Of a stretch of 64,000 nucleotides of DNA, positions 50,796 to 59,383 are shown in pieces. Each line of letters begins with the position of its first letter. The stretch's first letter is position 1. Below the pieces are notes generated by a model. That model saw nothing but the letters and a program-made list of their open reading frames with translations, made no database searches and was not told the origin of the DNA. The translations under genes were made by a program, and so were the position numbers. Source of the DNA: JASGIT01 sp047601665 (GTDB taxonomy: Bacteria; Pseudomonadota; Gammaproteobacteria; Burkholderiales; Burkholderiaceae_C). The DNA is taken from the NCBI GenBank assembly GCA_047601665.1, contig JASGIT010000001.1:2232001-2296000 (forward strand), given 5' to 3'.

Positions 50796-50910
50796 TGCCT
50801 GATGACCATAGCAAGTTGGTACCACTCCTTCCCATCCCGAACAGGACAGTGAAACGACTTTGCGCCGATGATAGTGCGGATCCCCGTGTGAAAGTAGGTC
50901 ATCGTCAGGC
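50796..50910 (+). rRNA. rrf: 5S ribosomal RNA
   Basis: About 115 bases, closed by gcctgatga with tcgtcaggc. It contains the conserved ccgaacaggacagtgaaac and cgccgatgatagt segments. It ends the operon 15 bases before the terminator stem. Confidence 0.96.
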
Positions 50911-50925
50911 TCTTACAGCGACAAA

Positions 50926-50962
50926 CCCCCAGCATCCATCCGGTGCTGGGGGTTTTGTTTTT
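50926..50962 (+). terminator. rRNA operon terminator
   Basis: Nine-pair perfect stem cccccagca (50926-50934) with tgctggggg (50944-50952), nine-base loop, then ttttgttttt. The T run overlaps the stop codon of the convergent small gene, so it may serve only the rRNA side. Confidence 0.92.
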
Positions 50963-51164
50963 AGGGCGTATAAAAGAAGCGGTACACGCCTTTGGCGTCC
51001 CGTGACCGTTGCACTTCGCCCAGGTGCCACAGGCGGTGAAGGTGCGCCAAAGATTCGCCCAGGGCAAAAGTCTGCTCATGGACGCCCAAGTTTCTGCGGA
51101 ACATGAAGCCCATGACATCTGCTGCCGATAGTTGAATACGGCGGTGCAGGCCGTGGTCAGCCAT
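50961..51164 (-). CDS. Small hypothetical protein, possible winged-helix fold
   Basis: Protein of 67 residues, not recognised. It has a plausible ribosome site (GAAAGG, about eight bases before the ATG), no gene in conflict, and a well-behaved sequence with helix LAHLHRLWHLGEVQRSRDAK and a closing strand GVYRFFYTP. That helix-turn-strand ending is like the wing of small HTH proteins, which is speculative. It is convergent with the rRNA operon and its stop overlaps the rRNA terminator. Confidence 0.5.
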   Translation of the reverse strand: MADHGLHRRIQLSAADVMGFMFRRNLGVHEQTFALGESLAHLHRLWHLGEVQRSRDAKGVYRFFYTP

Positions 51165-51195
51165 GGGCCGCCTTTCACAAAAGTAGAGACAAAAT

Positions 51196-51233
51196 AAAAC
51201 CCCGGTACGGCTGATGGCCTGTACCGGGGTTTT
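51196..51233. terminator. Bidirectional terminator after the efflux operon
   Basis: Perfect 13-pair stem aaaaccccggtac (51196-51208) with gtaccggggtttt (51221-51233). A-rich on one side and T-rich on the other, it works for both strands. It lies 22 bases after the stop of emrB (minus strand). Confidence 0.92.
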
Positions 51234-51255
51234 GCTTATTGGCTCTCAGTGGGCT

Positions 51256-52839
51256 TTAATGGGCTCCACCTGCATCCATTGGAGCACCGCCTGCCACCTT
51301 GGGGGGGCGTTTGGTCAGCCAGATCAAACTCACCAGCACAACAAAGAAATAGGCGGAACCAAGGAAGATGTCGTCCGCCGCGCGGGTAAAGGCCTGCTGG
51401 TCAATGAGCCGGTTGATTTGGGCCAGCGCCTGCTCATGGCTGAGGCCGGTGGCTTGCAGTGAGCTCAGCGTGGCCGCGAAAGTGCCTTGGCCCTGGATCA
51501 GCGGCTCCGTCATGTGCGCGTGGTGCATGGTGGCACGGTTGTCCCACAGGGTGGTGGCAATCGACGTGCCCATGGCACCCGCCGTGATGCGCACGAAGTT
51601 GCTCAGGCCCGCGGCGGCGGGGATGCGTTCGGGTGCAATGCCGGAGAGGGTGAGTGTGGTCAGCGGGATGAAGAAGAACGCCATGGCCGCACCCTGGATA
51701 AAGGTGGGCACCAGGATATGGAACAAGTCCGTATCGACCGTGAAGCGCGAGCGCATCCAGAGCACCAGCCCGAACACCAGGAACGCCCCTGTGGCCATCA
51801 GACGCGGGTCCCACTGGCCGACTTTGCGGCCGACCAGCGGGGTGAGCATGATGGCGAAGACGCCCACGGGTGCGAGCGCCATGCCCGCCGCCGTTGCGGT
51901 GTAGCCCATCCATTGCTGCAGCCAGAGCGGCATGAGCACCACGTTGCCGAAGAACAGCGCGTAGGCGACCGACAGCGCGAAGGCGCCGAACGCGAAGTTG
52001 CGTCCTGCGAACAGGCGCAGATCGACCACGGGGTGCTTGTCCGTCAGTTCCCAGACGATGAATACGGCGAAGGCCACCACGGCCACCACGGCGAAGGCGA
52101 TGATCAGGTTGGACGAGAACCAGTCGAGCTCCTTGCCTTTGTCGAGCATGAGCTGCAGCGCACCCACCCAGAGCACCAGCAGCGCGAGGCCCACGGTGTC
52201 GATGGGGAGTTTGCGCGTGGGGGTTTCGCGCTGGCGGTAGATGCTCCAGGTCAGCCCAGCGGCGATCAGGCCTACGGGCACGTTGATGTAAAAGATCCAG
52301 GGCCAGGAGATGTTGTCGGTGATCCAGCCGCCGAGCAGCGGGCCGACCACGGGGGCGACCAGGGTGGTCATGCCCCATAGCGCCAGGGCCGTACCCGCCT
52401 TGGCGCGCGGATAACTGGACAGCAGCAGGGTTTGCGACAGCGGAATCATCGGCCCGGCGACCAGGCCTTGCACCACGCGGCAGGCGACGAGCATTTCGAA
52501 CGACAGCGCGAAGCCGCAAAGCCACGAGCTGAGCACGAACAGCAGCACGCTCATGGTGAACAGGCGCACCGCGCCGAAGCGCTGCGTGAGCCAGCCCGTG
52601 AGCGGCACGGAGATGGCGTTCGCCACGCCGAAGCTGGTGATGACCCAGGTGCCTTGGGTCGGGCTTACGCCCAGGTCGCCCGCGATGGCGGGCAAGGACA
52701 CGTTGGCGATGGACGAATCCAGCACGTTCATGAACGTGGCCAGCGACAGCGACAGCGTGCCCAGCAGCAGCGTGGTGCCGTGCAGGGGTTGCGGCTCCGC
52801 TGGCGCCGCGGGTGTTGTGGCGGGAGCGTCGGAACTCAT
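51256..52839 (-). CDS. emrB: DHA2-family MFS drug exporter, EmrB type
   Basis: Protein of 527 residues, a 14-helix proton-driven antiporter of the inner membrane. Family features are LDSSIANVSLPAIAGDLGVS in helix 1, WVITSFGVANAISVPLTGWL, and the motif C-like region PVVGPLLGGWITDNISWPWI followed by FYINVPVGLIAAGLTW. It works with the periplasmic adaptor EmrA and an outer-membrane channel, encoded upstream in the same operon. Substrates are probably hydrophobic toxic compounds; specificity cannot be read from sequence. Confidence 0.95.
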   Translation of the reverse strand: MSSDAPATTPAAPAEPQPLHGTTLLLGTLSLSLATFMNVLDSSIANVSLPAIAGDLGVSPTQGTWVITSFGVANAISVPLTGWLTQRFGAVRLFTMSVLLFVLSSWLCGFALSFEMLVACRVVQGLVAGPMIPLSQTLLLSSYPRAKAGTALALWGMTTLVAPVVGPLLGGWITDNISWPWIFYINVPVGLIAAGLTWSIYRQRETPTRKLPIDTVGLALLVLWVGALQLMLDKGKELDWFSSNLIIAFAVVAVVAFAVFIVWELTDKHPVVDLRLFAGRNFAFGAFALSVAYALFFGNVVLMPLWLQQWMGYTATAAGMALAPVGVFAIMLTPLVGRKVGQWDPRLMATGAFLVFGLVLWMRSRFTVDTDLFHILVPTFIQGAAMAFFFIPLTTLTLSGIAPERIPAAAGLSNFVRITAGAMGTSIATTLWDNRATMHHAHMTEPLIQGQGTFAATLSSLQATGLSHEQALAQINRLIDQQAFTRAADDIFLGSAYFFVVLVSLIWLTKRPPKVAGGAPMDAGGAH

Positions 52840-52852
52840 GCGGCCCGCCCTG

Positions 52853-54064
52853 TCAACCCTTGCGGCCCAGGTTGGCGCGGATGATCTTGTCCACGTAGGC
52901 GTCAGCGTCCTTCATCTGGGCGTCGAATACCGTGGTCGAGGCCACCGGGGTCTTGCGCTCGGTGTCGGAGAGCATCTTGCCGTCCTTGTTGGCGACGTCG
53001 ACCGACACGTCCATCGACAGGCCCACGCGCAGCGGGTGTTCGGCGACTTCCTTGGGGTCGAGGGCGATGCGCACGGGCACGCGCTGCACCACCTTGATCC
53101 AGTTGCCGGTGGCGTTCTGCGCGGGCAGCAGCGAGAAGGCCGAGCCCGTGCCGGCGGAGAGGCCCACCACGGTGCCGTGGTAGACCACCTTGTCGCCGTA
53201 TACGTCGGCCTCGATTTCGGCGGGCTGGCCGATGCGCAGGTTGCGCAACTGGCCTTCCTTGAAGTTGGCGTCCACCCAGAGCTGGTTCAGCGCGACCACG
53301 GTCATGAGCGGCGCGCCGGGCTGGATGCGCTGGCCCACCTGCACGCCGCGCTTGGCGACCTGCCCGTCCAGCGGGGCGACCAGGGTGGCGCGCTGGAGGT
53401 TGAGGTACGCCTCGTGCACCTTGGCGGCGGCGTTCTGCACGTTGGGGTGCTGTTCCACGCTGGTGCCGTCGGTCTGCGCCTGGCTGGAGGCGAGCTGCTC
53501 GCGCGCGGCCTGCACGGCGGACTGGGCGGCGGCCACTGTGCTGCGCGCGGCGGCGAGCTGGGCCGAGGTGTGCTGGAATTCTTCCTTGCCCACGGCGCCG
53601 GTGGCCACCAGGGGCTGGCGGCGGTTCACGTCGTCCTGCGCCTTGGCCAGATCGGCCTGCGCCTTGGCCAGATCGGCCTCGCGCGCCTTCACCTGGGCCT
53701 GCAGAGCGGCGTCGTTGGTGTACAGGGTGCGTACCTGGCGCACGGTCTGCGCGAGGTTGGCCTGGGCCTGCTCCAGCGCCACCTTGGCATCGGCGGCGTC
53801 GAGCTTGACCAGGGTCTGGCCCGCGCGCACGAAGTCGGTGTCGTCCGCGTCGATGCTGACCACGGTGCCGCCGATCTGCGACGTGATCTGCACCACGTTG
53901 CCGCCCACGTAGGCGTTGTCCGTGGTTTCGAAATGGCGCGCGTAGGCCCAGTGCCAGCCGCCCCAGGCGATGCCGGCCACGACCACGGCGGCGGCGATGA
54001 TGGTGAGGCCGCGGCGGCGGCTGCCGTTGCCGTTGGCGGTGGGGGTGGATGTGTTGTCGCTCAT
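52853..54064 (-). CDS. emrA: HlyD-family efflux adaptor, EmrA type
   Basis: Protein of 403 residues that bridges EmrB and the outer-membrane factor. One N-terminal transmembrane helix (about 18-38, LTIIAAAVVVAGIAWGGWHW) is followed by a lipoyl half-motif (GGNVVQITSQIGGTVVSIDA), a long alpha-hairpin (about 95-215, Ala/Gln-rich) and beta-barrel (GQRIQPGAPLMTVVALNQLW). AGGAA precedes the ATG. Length and order are typical for EmrA. Confidence 0.95.
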   Translation of the reverse strand: MSDNTSTPTANGNGSRRRGLTIIAAAVVVAGIAWGGWHWAYARHFETTDNAYVGGNVVQITSQIGGTVVSIDADDTDFVRAGQTLVKLDAADAKVALEQAQANLAQTVRQVRTLYTNDAALQAQVKAREADLAKAQADLAKAQDDVNRRQPLVATGAVGKEEFQHTSAQLAAARSTVAAAQSAVQAAREQLASSQAQTDGTSVEQHPNVQNAAAKVHEAYLNLQRATLVAPLDGQVAKRGVQVGQRIQPGAPLMTVVALNQLWVDANFKEGQLRNLRIGQPAEIEADVYGDKVVYHGTVVGLSAGTGSAFSLLPAQNATGNWIKVVQRVPVRIALDPKEVAEHPLRVGLSMDVSVDVANKDGKMLSDTERKTPVASTTVFDAQMKDADAYVDKIIRANLGRKG

Positions 54065-54088
54065 GGTGTTGTTCCTGTTGGAGTGTTC

Positions 54089-55540
54089 TTAGTGAGAGGC
54101 GGTGTGCTGGATGGTGTCGGTGTTGTCGGCCCAGCCGCCGCCCAGGGCCTTCATGAGGGCGAGGTAGGTGTCGAACTGGCGCGCGCGGATGTCCACGGCG
54201 GCGCGGCGCTGGGCCAGTACCTGGGTCTCGGCGTTCAGCACCACAAGGTAATTGCCCAGGCCCGCGTGGTAGCGCTGCTGGGCGAGGTCGAAGGCTTTTT
54301 CCGTGCCGGCCAGGGTCTCGGCCTGCAGGGCCTGCTGGCGCGTGAGGGACTGGCCGGAGCCGATGGCGTCGCCCGCTTCCTTCACCGCGTCGAGCACGGC
54401 GGCGTTGTACTGGGCAATGGCTGTGTCCAGGTCGGCGCGCTTGCCGCCCAGCTGGGCGCGCAGGCGGCCGCCGTCGAAGATGGGCAGGCGCAGCGCGGGC
54501 GTGATGCCGAACTGGCGGCTGCTGGACTTGAACACGGTGGAAAGCACGTTGCTCGTGCCCAGCGCGTTGAGGCCCACGAAGGCGCTCAGGTTGATGTCGG
54601 GGTAGAACTCGGCGCGCGCGGCCTTGACGCCTTGCGTGGCGGCTTCCACGCGCCAGCGCGCGGCCACCACGTCGGGGCGGCGGCCCAGCAGGTCGGCGCC
54701 CAAGGTGTCGGGCTGGGCTTGCAGGGTCAGGTCGGAAAGCCGGGGCGACAGCGCGGCCAGCGCGCCGGGCGCCTGGCCGGTCAGGGCGGCGATCTGGCGG
54801 CGGGCGAGCATGGCCTGTTCGTCCAGCGACTCGATCAGCGTGCGCGTATCGGGCAGCGCGGCGTCGGCCTGGGTGCGCTCCACACGGGTGTCGAGGCCCG
54901 CATCCACGCGCTGGCGGGTGATCTTGGCGATCTCCTGGCGCTGCTCCAGCGTGCGCTGGGCCACGTCGCGCTGGGCCAGCAGGCGCGCCAGGCCCACGTA
55001 GCTGCGCGCCACCTGCAGGGCCAGCGTGGATTCGGCCGCGGCGGCATCGGCCTGGGCGGCGCGGGCCTGGCCCAGGGCGGCGTCGTCTTCGGCGGAATGT
55101 TTGCCGAAGAAGTCGGGCGACCAGCTGAAGTCCCCCTCCACCGTGCCGATGTTCCACACATTGCCGCCCAGCGGCGCGGGGTAGATGCCGTTGGCCGAGA
55201 AGCGCTGGCGCAGCACGTTGGCGTTGAACACCGCCTGCGGGCCGCTGGCGGCCTTGGTGGCCTGGGCGATGGCGATGGCGCGGTCGGTGCGCGCGCGGGC
55301 CACGGCCAGGCTGGGGCTGCCTTGCAGCGCCTGGGTGATCAGGGCGTCGAGCTGCGGGTCGCCCAGCGTGGTCCACCACTGCGTGTTGACGCTGGCGGTG
55401 GGCGCGGGGGCCAGGTCAAGCTGCTGGGCCGTGGTCTGGGCGATGGGGGCCTTGTCCGGGCCGGGGCTGGCGCAGGCGGACAGCAGCAAGGCCGCCGCGG
55501 CGGCCAGGGCGGTGAGGGGGAGTCTTCGTGTTGTTGTCAT
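54089..55540 (-). CDS. Outer-membrane efflux lipoprotein, NodT/RND-OMF family
   Basis: Protein of 483 residues, the TolC-like outer-membrane channel. The signal peptide ends in a lipobox, LLLSAC, so the mature Cys is near residue 22. Two OEP domains follow with typical LDLAPAPTASVNTQWWTTLG, VARSYVGLARLLAQRDVAQR and PDVVAARWRVEAATQGVKAA. The last part, ARQFDTYLALMKALGGGW, is family-typical. It is first after marR and completes the tripartite pump with emrA and emrB. Confidence 0.93.
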   Translation of the reverse strand: MTTTRRLPLTALAAAAALLLSACASPGPDKAPIAQTTAQQLDLAPAPTASVNTQWWTTLGDPQLDALITQALQGSPSLAVARARTDRAIAIAQATKAASGPQAVFNANVLRQRFSANGIYPAPLGGNVWNIGTVEGDFSWSPDFFGKHSAEDDAALGQARAAQADAAAAESTLALQVARSYVGLARLLAQRDVAQRTLEQRQEIAKITRQRVDAGLDTRVERTQADAALPDTRTLIESLDEQAMLARRQIAALTGQAPGALAALSPRLSDLTLQAQPDTLGADLLGRRPDVVAARWRVEAATQGVKAARAEFYPDINLSAFVGLNALGTSNVLSTVFKSSSRQFGITPALRLPIFDGGRLRAQLGGKRADLDTAIAQYNAAVLDAVKEAGDAIGSGQSLTRQQALQAETLAGTEKAFDLAQQRYHAGLGNYLVVLNAETQVLAQRRAAVDIRARQFDTYLALMKALGGGWADNTDTIQHTASH

Positions 55541-55563
55541 GGTGGTAGACGTCGGGTGGTAAT

Positions 55564-56052
55564 TCAGGGGCGCAGGGCTTCACCGTTGGCCAGGATGCGT
55601 TTCAGCAGGCGCAGCAGCTGCTGCCATTCGGCGTGCGAAAAGCCTTGCAGGTGCGCGTTCAGCACGTCGGCCATCACGGGCGGCACCTGGGCGGCGGCGC
55701 GGCGGCCTTCGTCGGTCAGCACGAGGTGGATGACGCGCCGGTCGGCCAGCGAGCGTTCGCGCAGCACCAGGCCCTTGGCGACCAGGCGGTCGATGACGCG
55801 GGTCATGGCGCCGGGGTCGATTTCCATGTCGCGCGCCAGGTTGGCGGCGGTGGCGTTGCCCATCATGGCCAGCTTGTACAGCGGCAGCCATTGCACGTAG
55901 GTCATGCCGCAGGCGGCCAGGCGCGCGTCGACCTGCGAGCGCAGCGAGGTCATCACCTTGCGCATCAGGTAGCCGATGTTTTCCTCGGGTTCCATGTGCT
56001 CGGCGTGGTAGGGCCCCTGCGTCGTCTGCGGGGGGGAGGAGATTTCACTCAT
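55564..56052 (-). CDS. MarR-family transcriptional repressor
   Basis: Protein of 162 residues. The winged helix covers about 55-125: YKLAMMGNATAANLARDMEI, then GAMTRVIDRLVAKGLVLRER and the wing RSLADRRVIHLVLTDEGRRA (SxxDRR motif). The start is the ATG at 56052 (an in-frame TTG nine bases upstream is less likely). It is followed by the efflux genes after 23 bases, and a 12-base palindrome lies directly upstream. Probable autorepressor of the efflux operon, released by a small-molecule ligand. Confidence 0.93.
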   Translation of the reverse strand: MSEISSPPQTTQGPYHAEHMEPEENIGYLMRKVMTSLRSQVDARLAACGMTYVQWLPLYKLAMMGNATAANLARDMEIDPGAMTRVIDRLVAKGLVLRERSLADRRVIHLVLTDEGRRAAAQVPPVMADVLNAHLQGFSHAEWQQLLRLLKRILANGEALRP

Positions 56053-56066
56053 ATTTACCAATTTAC

Positions 56067-56078
56067 TTGCCTAGGCAA
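56067..56078. promoter_or_regulatory. Putative MarR operator
   Basis: TTGCCTAGGCAA, a perfect 12-base palindrome in an AT-rich setting, 15 bases before the marR start and 85 bases before the divergent aldolase gene. It has the size and symmetry of a MarR site, and could repress both directions. Confidence 0.75.
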
Positions 56079-56162
56079 TTATTGTTGGGTCATGCATAAA
56101 TGTCCATGCCTGAGGTGTGGAATTGGCGACACTATGCTATCCACGACTGAAGGACAGCTTTC

Positions 56163-56900
56163 ATGACCATCCCTTCCGGCCACGAGGCCGCCTACCAAAG
56201 CCCCGCCGTGGCGCAACTGCGCGCCGATCTGGCCCTGGCCCTGCGCGCCGCCGCGCACCACGGGCTGGGCGAGGGTGTGTGCAACCACTTCAGCGTGGAG
56301 CTGCCCGACGGCTCGGGGCGCTTCCTGCTCAACCCGCGTGGCCTGATGTGGAGCGAGGTGCGGGCGGACGACGTGGCGCTGGTCGATGCCGCGGGGCAGG
56401 TGCTGGCGGGCCGCCACGCGGTGGAGCCCACGGCCATGTTCATCCACGCGGCCATCCATCGTATCGCGGGCCACGCCTGCGTGCTGCACACGCACATGCC
56501 GCACGCCACGGCGCTGACGCTGACGGCGCGGCGCGCGCTGGACACCACGCTGTCGCAGAACGCCATGCGCTTCCATGGCCGCGTGGCGGTGGATGCGCAC
56601 TACAACGGCCTGGCGCTCGACGCGCGCGAGGGCGAGCGCATTGCCCATGCCATGCAGGGCGCGGACGTGGCCTTTCTGGGCAACCACGGCGTGGTGGTGT
56701 GCGGCGCGCGCATGGATTGGGCCTATGACGACCTGTATTACCTGGAGCGCGCCTGCCAGGCCGAGGTGCTGGCCCATTCCACGGGCCTGCCGCTCGCGCC
56801 CGTGGACGCGGCGCTGGCGGCGGAGGTGGCGCGGCAGACGCTGGGTGAGCGGCTGCAGTCCGAGCTGTTCTTTGCGGCGCTGCGGCGGAATCTATTGTGA
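56163..56900 (+). CDS. Class II aldolase/adducin-family protein
   Basis: Protein of 245 residues. Zinc-site candidates are the HxH in VLHTHMPHATALTL and a further His in FLGNHGVVVCGAR. EGVCNHFSVELPDGSGRFLL and NPRGLMWSEV are the glycine/asparagine substrate box of the family. Members include sugar-phosphate aldolases and decarboxylases; which reaction this one performs cannot be told. AAGGA precedes the ATG. Divergent from marR. Confidence 0.88.
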   Translation: MTIPSGHEAAYQSPAVAQLRADLALALRAAAHHGLGEGVCNHFSVELPDGSGRFLLNPRGLMWSEVRADDVALVDAAGQVLAGRHAVEPTAMFIHAAIHRIAGHACVLHTHMPHATALTLTARRALDTTLSQNAMRFHGRVAVDAHYNGLALDAREGERIAHAMQGADVAFLGNHGVVVCGARMDWAYDDLYYLERACQAEVLAHSTGLPLAPVDAALAAEVARQTLGERLQSELFFAALRRNLL

Positions 56901-56949
56901 AATCGGCCTCCAGCCCTTATATATCAAGCGCTAGCAGCTATCTTTTCAG
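56898..56949. repeat. Dispersed element, copy 6
   Basis: Runs from tgaaatcggcctccagccct to tatatcaagcgctagcagct and atcttttca. It shares the first-part gaaatcggcc and second-part agcgctagcagctat with copy 2. It overlaps the aldolase stop codon and fills the gap to the next gene, ending just before its AGGAG site. Confidence 0.75.
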
Positions 56950-56957
56950 GAGTAATC

Positions 56958-57611
56958 ATGACCGACCCCACCCTGCGCATCGACTTCGTTTCCGACATCT
57001 CCTGCCCCTGGTGCGCCATTGGCCTGGCCTCGCTGGAGCAGGCCACGCAGCGCCTGGCGGGCGCGGTGGCGGTGGAGCTGCACTTCCAGCCCTTCGAGCT
57101 GAACCCGCACATGCCGCCCGAGGGGCAGGACATTGGCGAGCACCTGCACGAGAAATACGGCTCCACGCCCGAGCAGACGCAGGCCAACCGCGAGGCCATC
57201 GCCGCGCGCGGCGCGCAGGTGGGCTTCACCTTCCACATGGGCCTGCGCGACCGCATCTACAACACGTTTGACGCGCACCGCCTGCTGCACTGGGCGGGCG
57301 AGGAAAGCGGCGCGGCGCAAAAGGTGCTCAAGCAGGCGCTGTTCACCGCCTATTTCACCGAGGGCCAGAACCCCGGCGACCACGCGCTGCTGGCGCGCCT
57401 GGCGGGCGAAGCGGGGCTGAGCGTGGAGCGCGCCCGCGCCATTCTGGCGGGCGATGAATTTGCCGCCGAAGTGCGCGCGCAAGAGCGCTTCTACCAGCAG
57501 CAGGGCATCCACTCCGTGCCTGCCGTCATCGTCAACCAGCGCCACCTCATCCAGGGCGGCCAGCCGCCCGAGGTGTTCGAGCAGGCGCTGCGGCAAATTG
57601 CTTTGGGTTGA
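56958..57611 (+). CDS. DsbA/FrnE-like thioredoxin-fold oxidoreductase
   Basis: Protein of 217 residues. The active-site CPWC is near residue 15 in VSDISCPWCAIGLASLEQA, and the cis-Pro segment is GIHSVPAVIVNQRHLIQGGQ. FrnE-like proteins are cytosolic DsbA relatives with the long helical insert seen here (about 60-165). No signal peptide. AGGAG precedes the ATG. Redox partner or isomerase substrate unknown. Confidence 0.92.
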   Translation: MTDPTLRIDFVSDISCPWCAIGLASLEQATQRLAGAVAVELHFQPFELNPHMPPEGQDIGEHLHEKYGSTPEQTQANREAIAARGAQVGFTFHMGLRDRIYNTFDAHRLLHWAGEESGAAQKVLKQALFTAYFTEGQNPGDHALLARLAGEAGLSVERARAILAGDEFAAEVRAQERFYQQQGIHSVPAVIVNQRHLIQGGQPPEVFEQALRQIALG

Positions 57612-57620
57612 CGCGCCGGG

Positions 57621-58826
57621 TTAGTCCACCAGCGCCGAATACACCAGCTGCCGCAACTGCGTGCGCAGCGGGTAGGTGCTGGACGGCAGCAGCTGCGTCA
57701 TGAAGATGCAGGTGATCTGCTCCACCGGATCGACCCAGAACGCCGTGCTGGCCGCGCCGCCCCAGCCGTATTCGCCCTTGGCGCTCATTACGTGGGCGGC
57801 CACGGGGTCTTGCAGCACCGAGAAGCCCAGGCCGAAGCCCTGGCCGTCGAACGCCACCTCGGCAAACAGCGGAATGCCGAACTGCGTCAGGTCCTGCCCG
57901 CCGGGCAGCGAGTTGGTGGCCATCTGGCGCACCGTGCGGCTGCCCAGGATGCGCGCGCCGTCCAGTTCGCCGCCGCGCAGCAGCATCTGCGTGAAGCGGT
58001 GGTAGTCCGCCGTGGTGGACAGCAGCCCGCCGCCGCCCGAAAGGAACGTGATCTCGCCGCGCGCCAGGTTGCCGAAGTCGTCGAAGCGCGTGGCCTTGCC
58101 CTTCTCGCCCGGCACGTAGAGCGCGCCCAGGCGCCCGCCCAGGTCGCCGCGCAGGCGGAAAGCCGTGTCCTTCATGCCCAGAGGGCGCAGGATGCGCTCG
58201 TCGAAGAATTCGTCCAGGCTCTGGCCCGAGATCACCTCCACCAGCCGGCCCAGCACGTCGGTGGCCACCGAATAGTTCCAGCGCGTGCCGGGGTCGAAGC
58301 GTAGCGGCAGCTTGGCCCAGTCGTCCACGCACTGCGCCAGCGTGTGGCCCTTGGGCGTGCCCCATTCGTAGCCCGCGTTGCGGTACATCTCGTCCTGCAC
58401 GTGGATGTGGTGGAAGCCGTAGGTCATGCCCGAGGTGTGGTTGAGCAGGTGCAGGATGCGCATCGGCTCGGTGGCGGGCCGCAGCGTGGGCTTGAGCGCC
58501 GAGCCGCCGGTCAGCACGCGCATGTTCGCAAACGCGGGCAGGTACTTGGCGACCGGGTCGGTCAGCTCGAAGCGGCCCTCCTCGTACAGGATCATGGCCG
58601 CCACCGAGGTGACGCACTTGGTCATCGAATAGATGCGGAACACCGTGTTGTCCTCGACCGGCAGCTTCGCCTCCACGTCGCGCCAGCCGTAGTTCTCGCG
58701 GTAGGCGATCTCGCCGCGGCGGCTGACCTGCACCTGCCAGCCGGGCAGGCGTCCGTCATCGACGTAAGCGGCAAAGTGGCGGCCAATGCGGGCCAGGCGG
58801 GCGGGGTCGAAGCCGAGATGGGACAT
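57621..58826 (-). CDS. Serine beta-lactamase-like hydrolase (class C/EstB family)
   Basis: Protein of 401 residues of the beta-lactamase superfamily that includes EstB-type esterases. The nucleophile is in SMTKCVTSVAAMILYEEG (S-x-x-K). The YxN-like element is WNYSVATDVLGRLVEV, and the third box resembles GWGGAASTAFWV. No signal peptide is visible, so it acts in the cytoplasm, which favours esterase or transesterase over antibiotic defence. The ATG at 58826 is chosen because the family begins there. The gap 58827-58974 shows nothing I can support. Confidence 0.9.
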   Translation of the reverse strand: MSHLGFDPARLARIGRHFAAYVDDGRLPGWQVQVSRRGEIAYRENYGWRDVEAKLPVEDNTVFRIYSMTKCVTSVAAMILYEEGRFELTDPVAKYLPAFANMRVLTGGSALKPTLRPATEPMRILHLLNHTSGMTYGFHHIHVQDEMYRNAGYEWGTPKGHTLAQCVDDWAKLPLRFDPGTRWNYSVATDVLGRLVEVISGQSLDEFFDERILRPLGMKDTAFRLRGDLGGRLGALYVPGEKGKATRFDDFGNLARGEITFLSGGGGLLSTTADYHRFTQMLLRGGELDGARILGSRTVRQMATNSLPGGQDLTQFGIPLFAEVAFDGQGFGLGFSVLQDPVAAHVMSAKGEYGWGGAASTAFWVDPVEQITCIFMTQLLPSSTYPLRTQLRQLVYSALVD

Positions 58827-58974
58827 GGGAGGAGGCTCGTTGAGGGTGGAGGGAGGAAAGATCGTAGAGGGATGGGCGCGTGGCGGGTGTCGCCGCTTTG
58901 GCACGCTGCGCAGGTTGTGGGCGCCGATTCAGCGAACCGGCCTCAGACGCTGACCCCAATTTCAGCGGAGTTGT

Positions 58975-59364
58975 TCATTCCATCGCATCGCGAGGTTTGA
59001 CGGGGCCGAAAAAGCCGATGATGCGCTCAATCCTCGTCCCGTCTTCAGAGAGAAAGGCCAGATCAAGACCTTCTGGCAAAGCGTTGCCGTTGGCCTCGAT
59101 GGCACGCCACGCAAACCTTGCGATGCCGTGGTGCGCATCGACCTCGCTGGTTCTGATGACTTTCGAGCCGGGGCGTTTTGCTTGAACCTTGGCAATGTGC
59201 GCGAGTAGTTCGCTCTCGCCAACCGTATGCACCGTGGGGTCCGTGTAGGAGGCCCCGGGAGACCAGACGGCGTTGAGCAATTCTTGTTTGCGGCGAGGGT
59301 CGTGCTCACTCCATGCTTCGCAATACCGGTCAATCAGGGCAGCGAGGTGCGTCGCGGTCTTCAT
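58975..59364 (-). CDS. SnoaL/NTF2-like domain protein
   Basis: Protein of 129 residues with the cone-shaped NTF2-like fold: helix LAALIDRYCEAWSEHDPRRK, then WSPGASYTDPTVHT and the closing strands ARFAWRAIEANGNAL, RIERIIGFFGPV. Many members are isomerases or binding proteins of unknown activity, and I cannot say more. GGGAG precedes the ATG. It follows creA by 19 bases on the same strand and may be its co-transcript. Confidence 0.8.
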   Translation of the reverse strand: MKTATHLAALIDRYCEAWSEHDPRRKQELLNAVWSPGASYTDPTVHTVGESELLAHIAKVQAKRPGSKVIRTSEVDAHHGIARFAWRAIEANGNALPEGLDLAFLSEDGTRIERIIGFFGPVKPRDAME

Positions 59365-59383
59365 CAGGGTACTCCCAGGCTTC

